From an uncultured Acidobacteriota bacterium (lineage in GTDB: Bacteria; Acidobacteriota; Terriglobia; UBA7540), in contig CALCEB010000177.1 of assembly GCA_937900045.1 (NCBI GenBank), forward strand, positions 1-27,555: a stretch of 27,555 nucleotides of DNA. The letters are read 5' to 3'. The notes under the pieces are model-generated. The model was not told the DNA's origin. It ran no database searches and worked only from the letters and a program-made list of their open reading frames with translations. Shown here in pieces: positions 1 to 7,895 of this stretch (positions are counted from its first letter, which is position 1; every line of letters starts with the position of its first letter). Both the position numbers and the translations under genes were made by a program.

Positions 1-192
1 CAACGAAGCCTGGCTCCATTGGTTCTCACCCGCCGGCTGGAAGGAAACATTGCCTTGCATGTCACTGATGCGGGCAACCCGGGCGGGCGGGTCGCCTTGA
101 TCCGCCAACAATGGCGCTGCCATTGATGTTGCCAGCAAAAGAAGTGTGAGTTGAAGCAGCGTCCGGCGAAGCTGTGCGGTTCTTATTTCCAT
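1..192 (-). CDS. FecR-like (DUF6600-type) secreted protein, N-terminal fragment
   Basis: An open frame of 64 codons runs from the ATG at 190-192 off the left edge of the window. A GGAG-type ribosome site lies in the GGAGACGGGAG stretch just upstream. The first ~35 residues form a signal peptide: a basic start, a Leu-rich core and an Ala-rich end near MAAPLLA. The following stretch, DPPARVARISDMQGNVSFQP, matches the opening strand of the FecR-like domain that begins many secreted acidobacterial proteins of the DUF6600 kind. Such proteins usually continue with a charged or Pro-rich tail, which cannot be seen here. The function is unknown; an envelope location is inferred from the signal peptide. 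It is divergent from the PQQ dehydrogenase gene across a 250-bp gap. Confidence 0.7.
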   Translation of the reverse strand, partial: MEIRTAQLRRTLLQLTLLLLATSMAAPLLADQGDPPARVARISDMQGNVSFQPAGENQWSQASL

Positions 193-442
193 GGCGGCTC
201 CCGTCTCCAAGAGATTGTTTGAAGAACACTTATGACTGTCCCTGAGTGGATCAGGGTTTCAGGTTCATATTACTCTACTTTAGATGTTGCGAGAGAGGAA
301 AGGGTCCTATATCTTGTTGCGATGGACTCGCGCCCCGTGTTCCGCAATGCCAGCAAGACGCTCGCGTTAACAACACGGGCCTCTTCGGATCACTTGGAAG
401 GGGCAACCCTTGAGTATTCCGGTGAACAAAGGAGACCTTTTC
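193..442. promoter_or_regulatory. Divergent intergenic region with an inverted repeat
   Basis: This 250-bp gap separates the divergent FecR-like and PQQ dehydrogenase genes and must hold both promoters. It contains an inverted repeat at 240-256 (CCCTGA, 5-nt spacer, TCAGGG), which could be an operator. I could not pick a convincing -35/-10 pair on either strand. A 76-codon frame crossing 232-462 overlaps the downstream start and has no recognisable protein character. Confidence 0.4.
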
Positions 443-2419
443 ATGCTAGAGCGAGGCGTTAAGATCGGGCGCTCAACCTGCGGGCTTGCCGGCCTGACGG
501 CGTTGATTGTTCTTCTCAGCGCCCTCAAGATTCACGGACAGGGACTTACCGTTCCGGGTGATTGGCCTACCTATGGCAATGATCCGGGCGGCTCGCGCTA
601 TTCGCCGCTCATCCAGATCAATCGCAGCAACGTATCCAAACTCAAGGTTGCCTGGGTATTCCATACCGGCGACATCTCCAAGGGTGGCCGCGACAGCAGA
701 AGAAGCGGGTTCGAGACAACTCCGATCCTGGTCGATGGCACGCTCTACCTCACCACCGGCTATAACCGGGTGATTGCCCTCGACCCCAAAACTGGAACGC
801 AACGATGGGCTTTTGATCCCAAAATCGACCTTAGCTGGCCGTATGGTGACGGTCTCATTAACCGTGGCGTAGCCACCTGGCTCGATTCCACTCGGCCGGC
901 GGGCAAACCTTGCCACCGGCGCATTTTCGAAGCCACCCTGGACGCCCGCCTCATCGCGCTCGACGCCGCCACCGGCGCTCCTTGCATGGACTTCGGCGAC
1001 AAGGGCCAAGTGAGCCTCAGAAATGTTCCCCGCTACCATCGTGGCTGGTATCACATGACTTCGCCGCCTGCGGTGATTGATGACCTCGTGGTCGTGGGCT
1101 CGGCCATTGATGACAATGGCCGCGTGGACATGCCCTCCGGCGTGGTACGGGCCTTTGACGCGCGCTCGGGCACCTTGCGCTGGAGCTGGGATCCGATCCC
1201 CGCCAACCGGTCGAGGCCTGTTGCCAATGGCGGAAGGAACGTGTGGAGAACCGGCGCCGCTAACGCCTGGTCCATCATGACGGTTGACCCCAAGCGTGAC
1301 CTGGTTTTTGTTCCCACCGGCAGCGCCAGCCCTGATTATTACGGTGGTTTAAGGCCGGGTGATGACAAGTGGGCGGATTCCGTCGTGGCGCTGCACGCCC
1401 AGACTGGTAAAATGGCCTGGGGATTTCAGCTTGTCCATCACAACCTTTGGGATTACGACACTGCCGCGCCGCCGCTCTTGGCGACCCTTTTCCACAACGG
1501 CAAGAAGATTCCGGTCGTCATCCAAGGCAATAAAACCGGCTTTCTCTACGTGCTCAACCGCGACAACGGCGCGCCGGTGTTTCCGGTCGAAGAGCGTCCC
1601 GTTCCGCAAAGCGATGTGCCCGGCGAAGTGACATCACCCACGCAGCCGTTCCCAGTCGCGCCGCCTGCGCTCGCACCGCAATCGCTCTCCGTCAGTGACG
1701 CCTGGGGCGCCACACCCGCTGATCGCGAAGCTTGCCGCAAGGTGCTTCTCGGACTTCGCAATGAAGGGATCTTTACGCCACCCAGCCTGCGGGGCTCATT
1801 AGCAATCCCCGGCAATGTTGGCGGTATGAATTGGAGTGGATATGCTTTTGATCCCGATCACAGTCTGCTGGTGGTGAACACCAACAATTTCCCCACGAAA
1901 GTTCGTCTGATTCCTGCCAACCAATTTGAGGAAGCCGCGCGCACCGGTGAAAAAGGAGAATACACGCCGCAAGTCGGGGCTCCCTACGGCATGTTTCGCA
2001 TGACGTTCCTGTCGCCGGTATTCCATCTGCCATGCGTTCCGCCGCCTTGGGGCATGCTGACGGCCGTGGACATGAATGAAGGCAAAATTCGATGGCAGGT
2101 CCCCCTGGGCTCCATGCAGGGCTTCGCACCGGGCCATCCCGTCGTCCCGCCTGGTTCGCCGAGCCTGGGTGGACCGATTGTGACGGCAGGAGGCCTTGTT
2201 TTTATCGCCGGTACATTTGACCCGTTCATCCGAGCTTTCGATGTGGAATCCGGAAAAGAGCTTTGGAAGGCGCAACTCCCGGCAAGCGGCCACGCTACAC
2301 CGATGACCTATCAACTGGGCCCGCATGGCAAGCAATACGTCGTGATCGCTGCTGGCGGCCATGCCAAGGTTGCGGAAGAACCACAAAGCGATGCCTTGGT
2401 AGCCTTCTCATTGCCTTGA
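443..2419 (+). CDS. Periplasmic PQQ-dependent dehydrogenase (quinoprotein glucose dehydrogenase type)
   Basis: The 658-aa product would oxidise a sugar or alcohol in the periplasm using pyrroloquinoline quinone. The ATG at 443 is preferred over an upstream TTG at 410 because AAAGGAGA lies 8-9 nt before it. A signal peptide ends near residue 33 (HGQ). The family opening DWPTYGNDPGGSRYSPL follows, then repeated propeller-blade motifs (VIALDPKTGTQRWAF, LIALDAATGAP, VVALHAQTGKMAW). HHNLWDYD at about residues 332-339 carries the Asp expected at the active site, and GNVGGMNWSG lies near 457-466. The CxPPWG segment (HLPCVPPPWGML) is typical of membrane glucose dehydrogenases. There is no N-terminal five-helix membrane domain and no CxxCH haem motif, so the enzyme should be soluble and needs a separate electron acceptor. 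The substrate is not determinable. The gene converges on the lipocalin gene with only 3 bp between them. Confidence 0.9.
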   Translation: MLERGVKIGRSTCGLAGLTALIVLLSALKIHGQGLTVPGDWPTYGNDPGGSRYSPLIQINRSNVSKLKVAWVFHTGDISKGGRDSRRSGFETTPILVDGTLYLTTGYNRVIALDPKTGTQRWAFDPKIDLSWPYGDGLINRGVATWLDSTRPAGKPCHRRIFEATLDARLIALDAATGAPCMDFGDKGQVSLRNVPRYHRGWYHMTSPPAVIDDLVVVGSAIDDNGRVDMPSGVVRAFDARSGTLRWSWDPIPANRSRPVANGGRNVWRTGAANAWSIMTVDPKRDLVFVPTGSASPDYYGGLRPGDDKWADSVVALHAQTGKMAWGFQLVHHNLWDYDTAAPPLLATLFHNGKKIPVVIQGNKTGFLYVLNRDNGAPVFPVEERPVPQSDVPGEVTSPTQPFPVAPPALAPQSLSVSDAWGATPADREACRKVLLGLRNEGIFTPPSLRGSLAIPGNVGGMNWSGYAFDPDHSLLVVNTNNFPTKVRLIPANQFEEAARTGEKGEYTPQVGAPYGMFRMTFLSPVFHLPCVPPPWGMLTAVDMNEGKIRWQVPLGSMQGFAPGHPVVPPGSPSLGGPIVTAGGLVFIAGTFDPFIRAFDVESGKELWKAQLPASGHATPMTYQLGPHGKQYVVIAAGGHAKVAEEPQSDALVAFSLP

Positions 2420-2422
2420 GAT

Positions 2423-3550
2423 TCATTCGCCGCCGGGAGCGTCCGGGCCTTTCCCGGGAGCGCCGGGGGTGGGCGCGTACCCGGTCATTTCAAGATAGCC
2501 AACGCCATGGATTGACTGGCCGGCCTTTGTACCGGCGAGATCAATCGCGCCCTCCCAATACGTAGGCGTGAACCGGTTCCGGCTCACCAGCTCCTGGTTC
2601 TTGAGCGGTGTCGCCTCCGTAAGATCAATTCCCAGCGACGGGACCCGAATATGCCATGTCACAGGATACTGCGCATTGGTTTTGGGGCTGGTCCAAGCGG
2701 ATCCCGGCTGCATACGAAAATCTCTCGCCGTCAGATGTTGGGCATCGCCTTCCGCATCCACATAGGTTCCGGACGAATAGCGATCTTCGCTGCCGGCGTT
2801 CTGATGTAGCCGGTAAAGCATCAGTTCAGTATTGTCATCAAACTGCATGCACGTCCAATCCCAACCGGATTTGGAGGCGCCCGGCTTTTCCGTGAAGAAC
2901 TCGTGATCCATCCACGCGCTACCGGTCACGGCGAAACTGTTACCGGCAAGTTGAATCGTCCCCTGCGCCGCCAGTCGTGTGAGTGAAATGTAATGCGAAG
3001 CCTGGCCGCGGCCTACCGCTTTCTGGCTCAGGCCGTTGATGCCGTGAATTACCGGCGGCTTCATGGAGTTCAGGACGAATCGGAGCGAAAATCTCCCGGT
3101 CACCGCTTGCAGTTCCTGGTGATCTCCATACCACACAACCTGCCAGTTTCCATTCCAGATTTTGCCGCCGTGTTTATCAATGCCCGCCACTCCCGGTCCG
3201 GCACGATTCAATCGTTGGCGGTCATAAAACCTTTGGCCTTGAATATCGCTCAACGCCAGATGCGCCATATAAACGTCGTTCACATTCCAAACGGAATCGG
3301 GATGAGGCGCGCGCGAAACTGCCTCGCGGAAGAATGTCAATTCAAATCCAAACCGCCGGCCTTCCGGCGTCCAAAGGTTCCCGGTGTAGTACCACCACTC
3401 GGTCTGATAGTCCGGATGGTTAAAGTTGTCGCGCGGAAAACGATAATGGTAGCCGGGCAGGGCCGCTTCATATTGCGGAATGTTCTGAGCAGGTGCGGCG
3501 GCCGCAAACGTGTAAAGCAACAGAACCGTAGGTATCAAATAGTGTTTCAT
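2423..3550 (-). CDS. Secreted CrtC/AttH-like lipocalin-fold protein
   Basis: This 375-aa protein has a signal peptide ending near residue 21 (AAAAPAQ). The signature EWWYYTGNL lies at about residues 51-59, followed by a two-lobed beta-rich region with GSAWMDHEFF and DWTCMQFDDNTELMLYRL. These mark the CrtC/AttH family (lipocalin_9, 'predicted secreted hydrolase'). Carotenoid 1,2-hydratase belongs to the same fold, but no carotenoid genes are nearby. The start codon overlaps the stop of the permease gene by 4 nt (ATGA), so translation is probably coupled. Partnership with an ABC ATPase and an FtsX permease copies the AttEFGH arrangement. The inferred role is a periplasmic partner of the transporter that binds or carries a hydrophobic molecule. 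The family call is firm; the biochemical role is unknown. Confidence 0.88.
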   Translation of the reverse strand: MKHYLIPTVLLLYTFAAAAPAQNIPQYEAALPGYHYRFPRDNFNHPDYQTEWWYYTGNLWTPEGRRFGFELTFFREAVSRAPHPDSVWNVNDVYMAHLALSDIQGQRFYDRQRLNRAGPGVAGIDKHGGKIWNGNWQVVWYGDHQELQAVTGRFSLRFVLNSMKPPVIHGINGLSQKAVGRGQASHYISLTRLAAQGTIQLAGNSFAVTGSAWMDHEFFTEKPGASKSGWDWTCMQFDDNTELMLYRLHQNAGSEDRYSSGTYVDAEGDAQHLTARDFRMQPGSAWTSPKTNAQYPVTWHIRVPSLGIDLTEATPLKNQELVSRNRFTPTYWEGAIDLAGTKAGQSIHGVGYLEMTGYAPTPGAPGKGPDAPGGE

Positions 3551-6081
3551 TCTTCGTGGATCACCTCAATGGGATTGAGGCGTGCCGCAATCAGTGCAGG
3601 TCGGATTCCCGCCGCCAGAGTTGAGCCATAAACCAGGCAGATCGCACCGGTCAGAATCGCCACAGGCCAGTGGAATTGAATCGTCCAGCCGAAGGATTGC
3701 TTGTTGATGACGAAGATGAGCACCAGCGAAAGCGCCATGCCGAGCACAATGCCTGCAAGGTTGCTGAAGAGGCCCAGCAATCCCGCCTCATACAGAATCA
3801 GACTACGAATCTGCTGCTTGGATGCGCCCAGGAATCGCAACAGGGCCAGCTCGCGCCGCCGGTCGATCACCAATGTGAGCAACGCTCCGGCAATCCCCAT
3901 CACCGCCACCGCCACCGCCACCGCTTCCAGCGCGTAAGTGATGGCGAAAGTCCGGTCAAAGATGCGAATGGCGTTCGCCCGCAAATTCCGGTTCGAGGAA
4001 ATCAAGACTTGATGCCCTGCGCAGGCGCGGTCAATGGCGCTGCGCACGGCATTTCCGGGAGCGCCGGGTAAAACGTAAACCGCGATGCTATCGGCAGATG
4101 GATCGGGCAAGTATTTCAAAAGTGTTGCACGGTCCATCATCACAGTTCCGGATTCCCGCGCGTAATCATAGTAGATGCCGATAACACGGAACTTCGGTTG
4201 CAATTTGCCGGAAGGGGTTTCGCCGATGGGAAGCGTGATCGTATCACCCACCTTTACATGATGTTTGTTGGCAAAAGGCTCGCTGACGATGACTCGATCC
4301 TTGCCCCTAAGTTTGCTGAAGACCGTGGAGGAGCGGCCGCCAGCAAGAAAGGGCATGTGGCTGTAGCGGGCGGAAACGCCAACATTCACCGAGGCAAGCA
4401 AAGCAGGGAGCCCCTGGTAACTGATCGGGTAGCCCCTGAAAATGCCGACAGCAGCCACACCGGGAATGGCCGCAATTTTCTGCGAAAGGCCGGGTGAAAG
4501 CGTTCCGAATTGGTCCGGCGAGGAGGTTCCCGCTGCCTGAATGTAAAAGTCGGCTCGCAATTCCTGGCCCATCCAAATGAGAACGGTCTTGCGAAAACTC
4601 CCCACCATCACGCCCACGCTCACCAACATGCCAATCGCCGTGGCGAGTGCGGCCACCAAAACCGAAGTACGGCGCAGGGAAGCGGCAAGGCTGCGGCTGG
4701 CGAGGAAAGACTCAGGACCAAGCGATCGAAGGAGCCACCGCGAGGATACCGATACAATGGCCGCGGTCATGGCCGGGATGGCAAGCGCACATGCGCCCAC
4801 CAGCAGGAGCGCCGAGATATATCCGAACACCGGCCGGCCACTCACCGCAGGCATCCGCGAGGCAGCCCAAGCGCCCACGCCGAGGACAACAGCGATGAGC
4901 AGGTCCCGCTTCTTTTTCACTCTCGCTTCATATTCCCTTCGCCCGCGCGCCATTGCTTCGACTGGCGGCACGCGGGCGGCCTCGCGGGCCGGAGAAAGAG
5001 CCGAGACTACGGAAACCCCAATACCGATGAAAAGACCCAGCACAATTTCCGCAGGACCCAGGACGATGGGACCCGGCTGGCTGCTGATGTAAAGCGAGTT
5101 CACCGTAGACCCCACCAGACGCACTGCTCCTATGGCCAGAACCCGGCCCAGCGCGATGCCAGCGAGCGAGCCAAGGAGCCCGACAAACGCCGATTCTCCA
5201 AGGAATGAACTTAGAATGATGGTTCGAGTCGCTCCGAGCGCTCTCAGGATGCCGATCTCAGGCCGTCGCCGCACGACGGAAACGGACACCGTGTTGTAAA
5301 TCAGAAAGGCGCCGACGATCAGGGAGATATAGCTGAGCAGCCGCAGATTCCACCGGAAGGCGCGAAGCATGCGCTGGTTTTCGCGGGTGCGGGTCCCGGC
5401 TGGTTGGAGAGTTACATGGGCCGGAAGAACCCTTCGCAGGCGCTGCTCCCACCGGTTCACACTGCCCGCAGGAGTGTGAATCATGATGCGGCTCACCGTG
5501 TTTTCACGGCCCAGGAGCCGCGCCGCCAAACCAATATCCATAACCAGGATGCGATCTTCGCCCACATGCGCTGAATCGCTGGGCAATATTCCCTCAACCG
5601 TCACAGTTGTCTCGCGGTCATTCACGACGAGGTTGACGGATTCACCCGGTTTCAGGCCCAGCTTGGCTCCGGCCCAAACGCCATTCGCATCCCACGAAGA
5701 GAACGACCGCGCTGCCTTCTGCACGGCATCCGGCGCGTGGGCGATGAAGTCAAGGCCAATCACTGTAACGTTTTCCCCTGCCCCCGCGATGATCGCGGAC
5801 CCTTCGATGCGAGGATCAAGCTTCAAGGGATAGGGTAGGGTGGCAAGCCGTCCGAGCACAGCGCCGGGAACGCCACCCGCAGCCGTCACTTCCAGATCGG
5901 CATTCCCGACCAGCGTTTGTAAGGAGGAATGGAATGAACCCGCAGCGGCGCGGCCGGCAAGGTCGATAGCCAGCACCACGGCCACGCCTAGCGCCACGGC
6001 GAACGCCGCAAGCGCGGTGCGCAATGGCTGGCGCGCCAGAGGCCGGAGATAAATGCGGCAAAAAACCCGGATGGAAGCCAT
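3547..6081 (-). CDS. FtsX-family ABC transporter permease (two fused halves)
   Basis: The 844-aa inner-membrane protein has the duplicated FtsX/MacB-like layout. TM1 is at about residues 20-42, followed by a large periplasmic domain. A three-helix FtsX block starts near residue 248 and includes the coupling motif RRRPEIGILRALGATR. A middle pair of helices comes next, then another helix, a second periplasmic domain and a C-terminal FtsX block with DRRRELALLRFLGASKQQI. It ends in RPALIAARLNPIEVIHEE, the usual cytoplasmic tail. Permeases of this size (YbbP/AttG-like) move or extract envelope lipids or lipoproteins rather than importing nutrients. The gene directly abuts the ATPase stop codon (TGAATG) and overlaps the lipocalin start, so all three should share one mRNA. 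The substrate is unknown. Confidence 0.92.
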   Translation of the reverse strand: MASIRVFCRIYLRPLARQPLRTALAAFAVALGVAVVLAIDLAGRAAAGSFHSSLQTLVGNADLEVTAAGGVPGAVLGRLATLPYPLKLDPRIEGSAIIAGAGENVTVIGLDFIAHAPDAVQKAARSFSSWDANGVWAGAKLGLKPGESVNLVVNDRETTVTVEGILPSDSAHVGEDRILVMDIGLAARLLGRENTVSRIMIHTPAGSVNRWEQRLRRVLPAHVTLQPAGTRTRENQRMLRAFRWNLRLLSYISLIVGAFLIYNTVSVSVVRRRPEIGILRALGATRTIILSSFLGESAFVGLLGSLAGIALGRVLAIGAVRLVGSTVNSLYISSQPGPIVLGPAEIVLGLFIGIGVSVVSALSPAREAARVPPVEAMARGRREYEARVKKKRDLLIAVVLGVGAWAASRMPAVSGRPVFGYISALLLVGACALAIPAMTAAIVSVSSRWLLRSLGPESFLASRSLAASLRRTSVLVAALATAIGMLVSVGVMVGSFRKTVLIWMGQELRADFYIQAAGTSSPDQFGTLSPGLSQKIAAIPGVAAVGIFRGYPISYQGLPALLASVNVGVSARYSHMPFLAGGRSSTVFSKLRGKDRVIVSEPFANKHHVKVGDTITLPIGETPSGKLQPKFRVIGIYYDYARESGTVMMDRATLLKYLPDPSADSIAVYVLPGAPGNAVRSAIDRACAGHQVLISSNRNLRANAIRIFDRTFAITYALEAVAVAVAVMGIAGALLTLVIDRRRELALLRFLGASKQQIRSLILYEAGLLGLFSNLAGIVLGMALSLVLIFVINKQSFGWTIQFHWPVAILTGAICLVYGSTLAAGIRPALIAARLNPIEVIHEE

Positions 6082-6813
6082 TCAATTCCGCTGCAAGTGT
6101 TCGATACGTCCGTCGCGCAGCCGCACCAGCATAGAAGCCGCCGCGGCGGCCTCCAGGCTGTGCGTGGCCATCAGCACGGTCACTTTGCGTTCCGAGGCGG
6201 TCCGCCGCATCAGGTCCATCACGGCGTTGCCGGTGGCGGTGTCCAGATTGCCTGTGGGCTCGTCGGCCAGCAAAAGCTTTGGACGATGAACCAGGGCGCG
6301 CGCAATCGCCACCCGTTGCATCTGCCCGCCGGAGAGCTGATGCGGATAGCGGCCCGCCAAAGCCTCCATGTCAACCCAGGTGAGGGACTCCAGGGCCGCA
6401 TGGCGCGCGGAATTCCGTCCCGCCAGCAGCAGAGGCAACTCCACATTTTCAACCGCGGTGAGAGTTTGAATGAGCTGGAAGAATTGAAAAATGAAGCCAA
6501 CTTTTTCCCGGCGCACGCGGGTAAGTTCCGTATCCGAAAGCTCGGACGTGGAAATACCATTCAGAATGATCCGGCCCGTGGTAGGAAAGTCCATGGCTCC
6601 ACAAAGGTTCAGCAGAGTCGATTTTCCACAGCCGCTGCGGCCCAACAGCGCCACGAATTCACCTTCTGCTACATCCAGCGAGATGTCGTCCAGGGCTCGC
6701 ACCCTCTCGTCTTCCGTAACGTAATCCTTGGTCACATGATCGGCGCGCAACAACACTGCGGATTGTGAGGTTACGAGCTTAAGGGCGGACAGAGCGCCAG
6801 ATTCTTCGGCCAT
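6082..6813 (-). CDS. ABC transporter ATP-binding protein (LolD/MacB type)
   Basis: The 243-aa ATPase has a complete nucleotide-binding domain. Walker A GRSGCGKST is at residues 58-66, the Q-loop Gln at 110, the signature LSGGQ at 160-164, Walker B LLLADE at 180-185 and the H-loop His at 218. The motif GFIFQFFQLIQTLTAVENVELPLL is characteristic of the LolD/MacB/FtsE branch, which pairs with FtsX-type permeases; that partner is the next gene. The N-terminal ~20 residues are variable and no clear ribosome site precedes the ATG, so the true start could lie slightly downstream. It is the first gene of the operon and divergent from the gene at 6965. Confidence 0.93.
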   Translation of the reverse strand: MAEESGALSALKLVTSQSAVLLRADHVTKDYVTEDERVRALDDISLDVAEGEFVALLGRSGCGKSTLLNLCGAMDFPTTGRIILNGISTSELSDTELTRVRREKVGFIFQFFQLIQTLTAVENVELPLLLAGRNSARHAALESLTWVDMEALAGRYPHQLSGGQMQRVAIARALVHRPKLLLADEPTGNLDTATGNAVMDLMRRTASERKVTVLMATHSLEAAAAASMLVRLRDGRIEHLQRN

Positions 6814-6929
6814 ATGTTTTTGATGTCCGGACGCGCTGATTGGGGCAACCCGTGGACCGGTTGGTGTTCCAATCCTTAATCATAATGCCATTCCTCGATA
6901 CGGAGGCTGTCCTTTGCGGACGGCGCCGA

Positions 6930-6958
6930 TTGCGCGCTTGCGAAGCTGAGGTTAAGAT
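6930..6958 (+). promoter_or_regulatory. Candidate promoter giving a leaderless transcript
   Basis: TTGCGC (6930-6935) and TAAGAT (6953-6958) are separated by 17 bp. Only 6 nt lie between the -10 box and the ATG at 6965, so the transcript should begin at or next to the start codon. There is no ribosome site upstream of that ATG. This is a prediction by eye. Confidence 0.45.
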
Positions 6959-6964
6959 GAATCT

Positions 6965-7570
6965 ATGAAGAATCAGTTGACCGTCACCATGTGGATCGTG
7001 ATCGGAGCCGTGGTAATCCTGGGAGGCGAGTTTCTTATTACTCACTGGTACCCTGGACATCATGAGCGCGTGATCGAAAGCACTTTGAAGCTGCTGCCTT
7101 ATCGCAGTGATTCGCTGGGCATTGAAATGAATGTCGCGGCGGGAATTTACGGCAAAGTTACTGACTTTCCGGGCGGCATCCGCATTTACCGGCCGGAGCT
7201 TCTGGGCACGGGACCTTCGATCACCATCACTTCAGCGCCGAATCCTTCCCACCTGGATACTTTCTCCGATCAGAAGCTTGCCCAGCTTGAAACGCGAGGC
7301 GTGACCCAGGGAATTCTCGGCTACAATTTCGAGCATACCAAGTTCAACGGCCGCGACGCGGTGCTGATTTGGAAGTACGATTCCGCCCACCGCTGGATGG
7401 TGGTCACGGGACGGGTCATCGCCCCGGATCGCATCGTCCGGGCGGTCTGCACAACCGGCGACGACGATCAAACCCTTTTCACATCGGCCTGCAGCATGAG
7501 TCTGCGCACGATTCAATTGCTCGGTTCCCCGCCTCCGGAATCTGACTCGGCCCCTACCGAGGTCAACTGA
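6965..7570 (+). CDS. Membrane-anchored protein of unknown function
   Basis: I do not recognise this 201-aa protein. A single hydrophobic segment at residues 8-26 (MWIVIGAVVILGGEFLI) should anchor it in the inner membrane with the rest outside. The soluble part is a mixed alpha/beta domain with regularly spaced strands (ISITSAP-like at ITITSAPNPSHL, AVLIWKYDSAHRWMVVTGRVI, RIVRAVCTTGDD). It ends in CSMSLRTIQLL and an acidic, Pro/Ser-rich tail. The pattern is loosely reminiscent of small PsbP/DcrB-like folds, but this is a guess. Two Cys residues near 161 and 174 could form a disulphide. It is a single gene with no partner on its strand. Its start appears leaderless, with a -10 box 6 nt before the ATG. 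Confidence 0.75.
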   Translation: MKNQLTVTMWIVIGAVVILGGEFLITHWYPGHHERVIESTLKLLPYRSDSLGIEMNVAAGIYGKVTDFPGGIRIYRPELLGTGPSITITSAPNPSHLDTFSDQKLAQLETRGVTQGILGYNFEHTKFNGRDAVLIWKYDSAHRWMVVTGRVIAPDRIVRAVCTTGDDDQTLFTSACSMSLRTIQLLGSPPPESDSAPTEVN

Positions 7571-7776
7571 TCGCGGGCCCATCCGAATACAGGGTTCTCG
7601 ACCGCGTGTCTCACTCGCTTCGCTAAAGGCCGGTTGCGGTCGGGTTTGTTTGCCGTCGTGGCGGTCTCCGGCCGCCCAACATGAATTCTCGACGATTTCC
7701 GGCGCTACAGAACCGAGTGTCGCCGACTTACGACTGTGTGTATATAATGCCGTGCTGGCGATCCCAAGCCATGTTC

Positions 7777-7784
7777 GCATGAAG
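7777..7784. repeat. Left 8-bp target duplication (GCATGAAG)
   Basis: GCATGAAG directly precedes the left end of the palindromic element at 7785 and is repeated exactly at 7894-7901 after its right end. It contains the presumed original start codon of the symporter gene (ATG at 7779). Confidence 0.8.
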
Positions 7785-7820
7785 GGTAGTGTCGCAGTCT
7801 GCTGTAGCGGCGCTCTATGA
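7779..7820 (+). other. Relic start codon now opening a 13-codon upstream ORF
   Basis: The ATG at 7779 is the left copy of the duplicated target site. It now reads ATG AAG and then 11 codons of the inserted element before a TGA at 7818-7820. Before insertion this ATG would have been the symporter start. If the long leader is transcribed, this short frame could affect translation of the real gene; that is an inference. Confidence 0.45.
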
Positions 7821-7893
7821 GCGCCGGAAACCGTTGAGGACCCAAGTTCGGCGCTCATAGAGCGCCGCTACAGCAAGAAACTGAGACACTATC
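7785..7893. mobile_element. Family-1 palindromic MITE-like element, copy A
   Basis: This 109-bp element has inverted ends (GGTAGTGTCGCAG on the left, the complement of GATAGTGTCTCAG on the right). Long arms GCTGTAGCGGCGCTC follow, each containing the small hairpin GGCGCTC-TAT-GAGCGCC. The centre GGAAACCGTTGAGG is conserved with the copies at 15645 and 27503. A perfect 8-bp direct repeat flanks it, so this is a genuine insertion rather than a terminator. It carries no coding sequence and would need a transposase supplied from elsewhere. Confidence 0.85.
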
Positions 7894-7895
7894 GC

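Noticed and set aside
232..462. 76-codon plus-strand frame upstream of the PQQ dehydrogenase
   Set aside because: It overlaps the dehydrogenase start, lacks a ribosome site and shows no protein-like features.
7785..7893. Interpretation of the family-1 palindrome as a simple terminator
   Set aside because: It has conserved ends, several dispersed copies and an exact 8-bp target duplication, and it lies upstream of a start codon rather than after a gene with a T-run.
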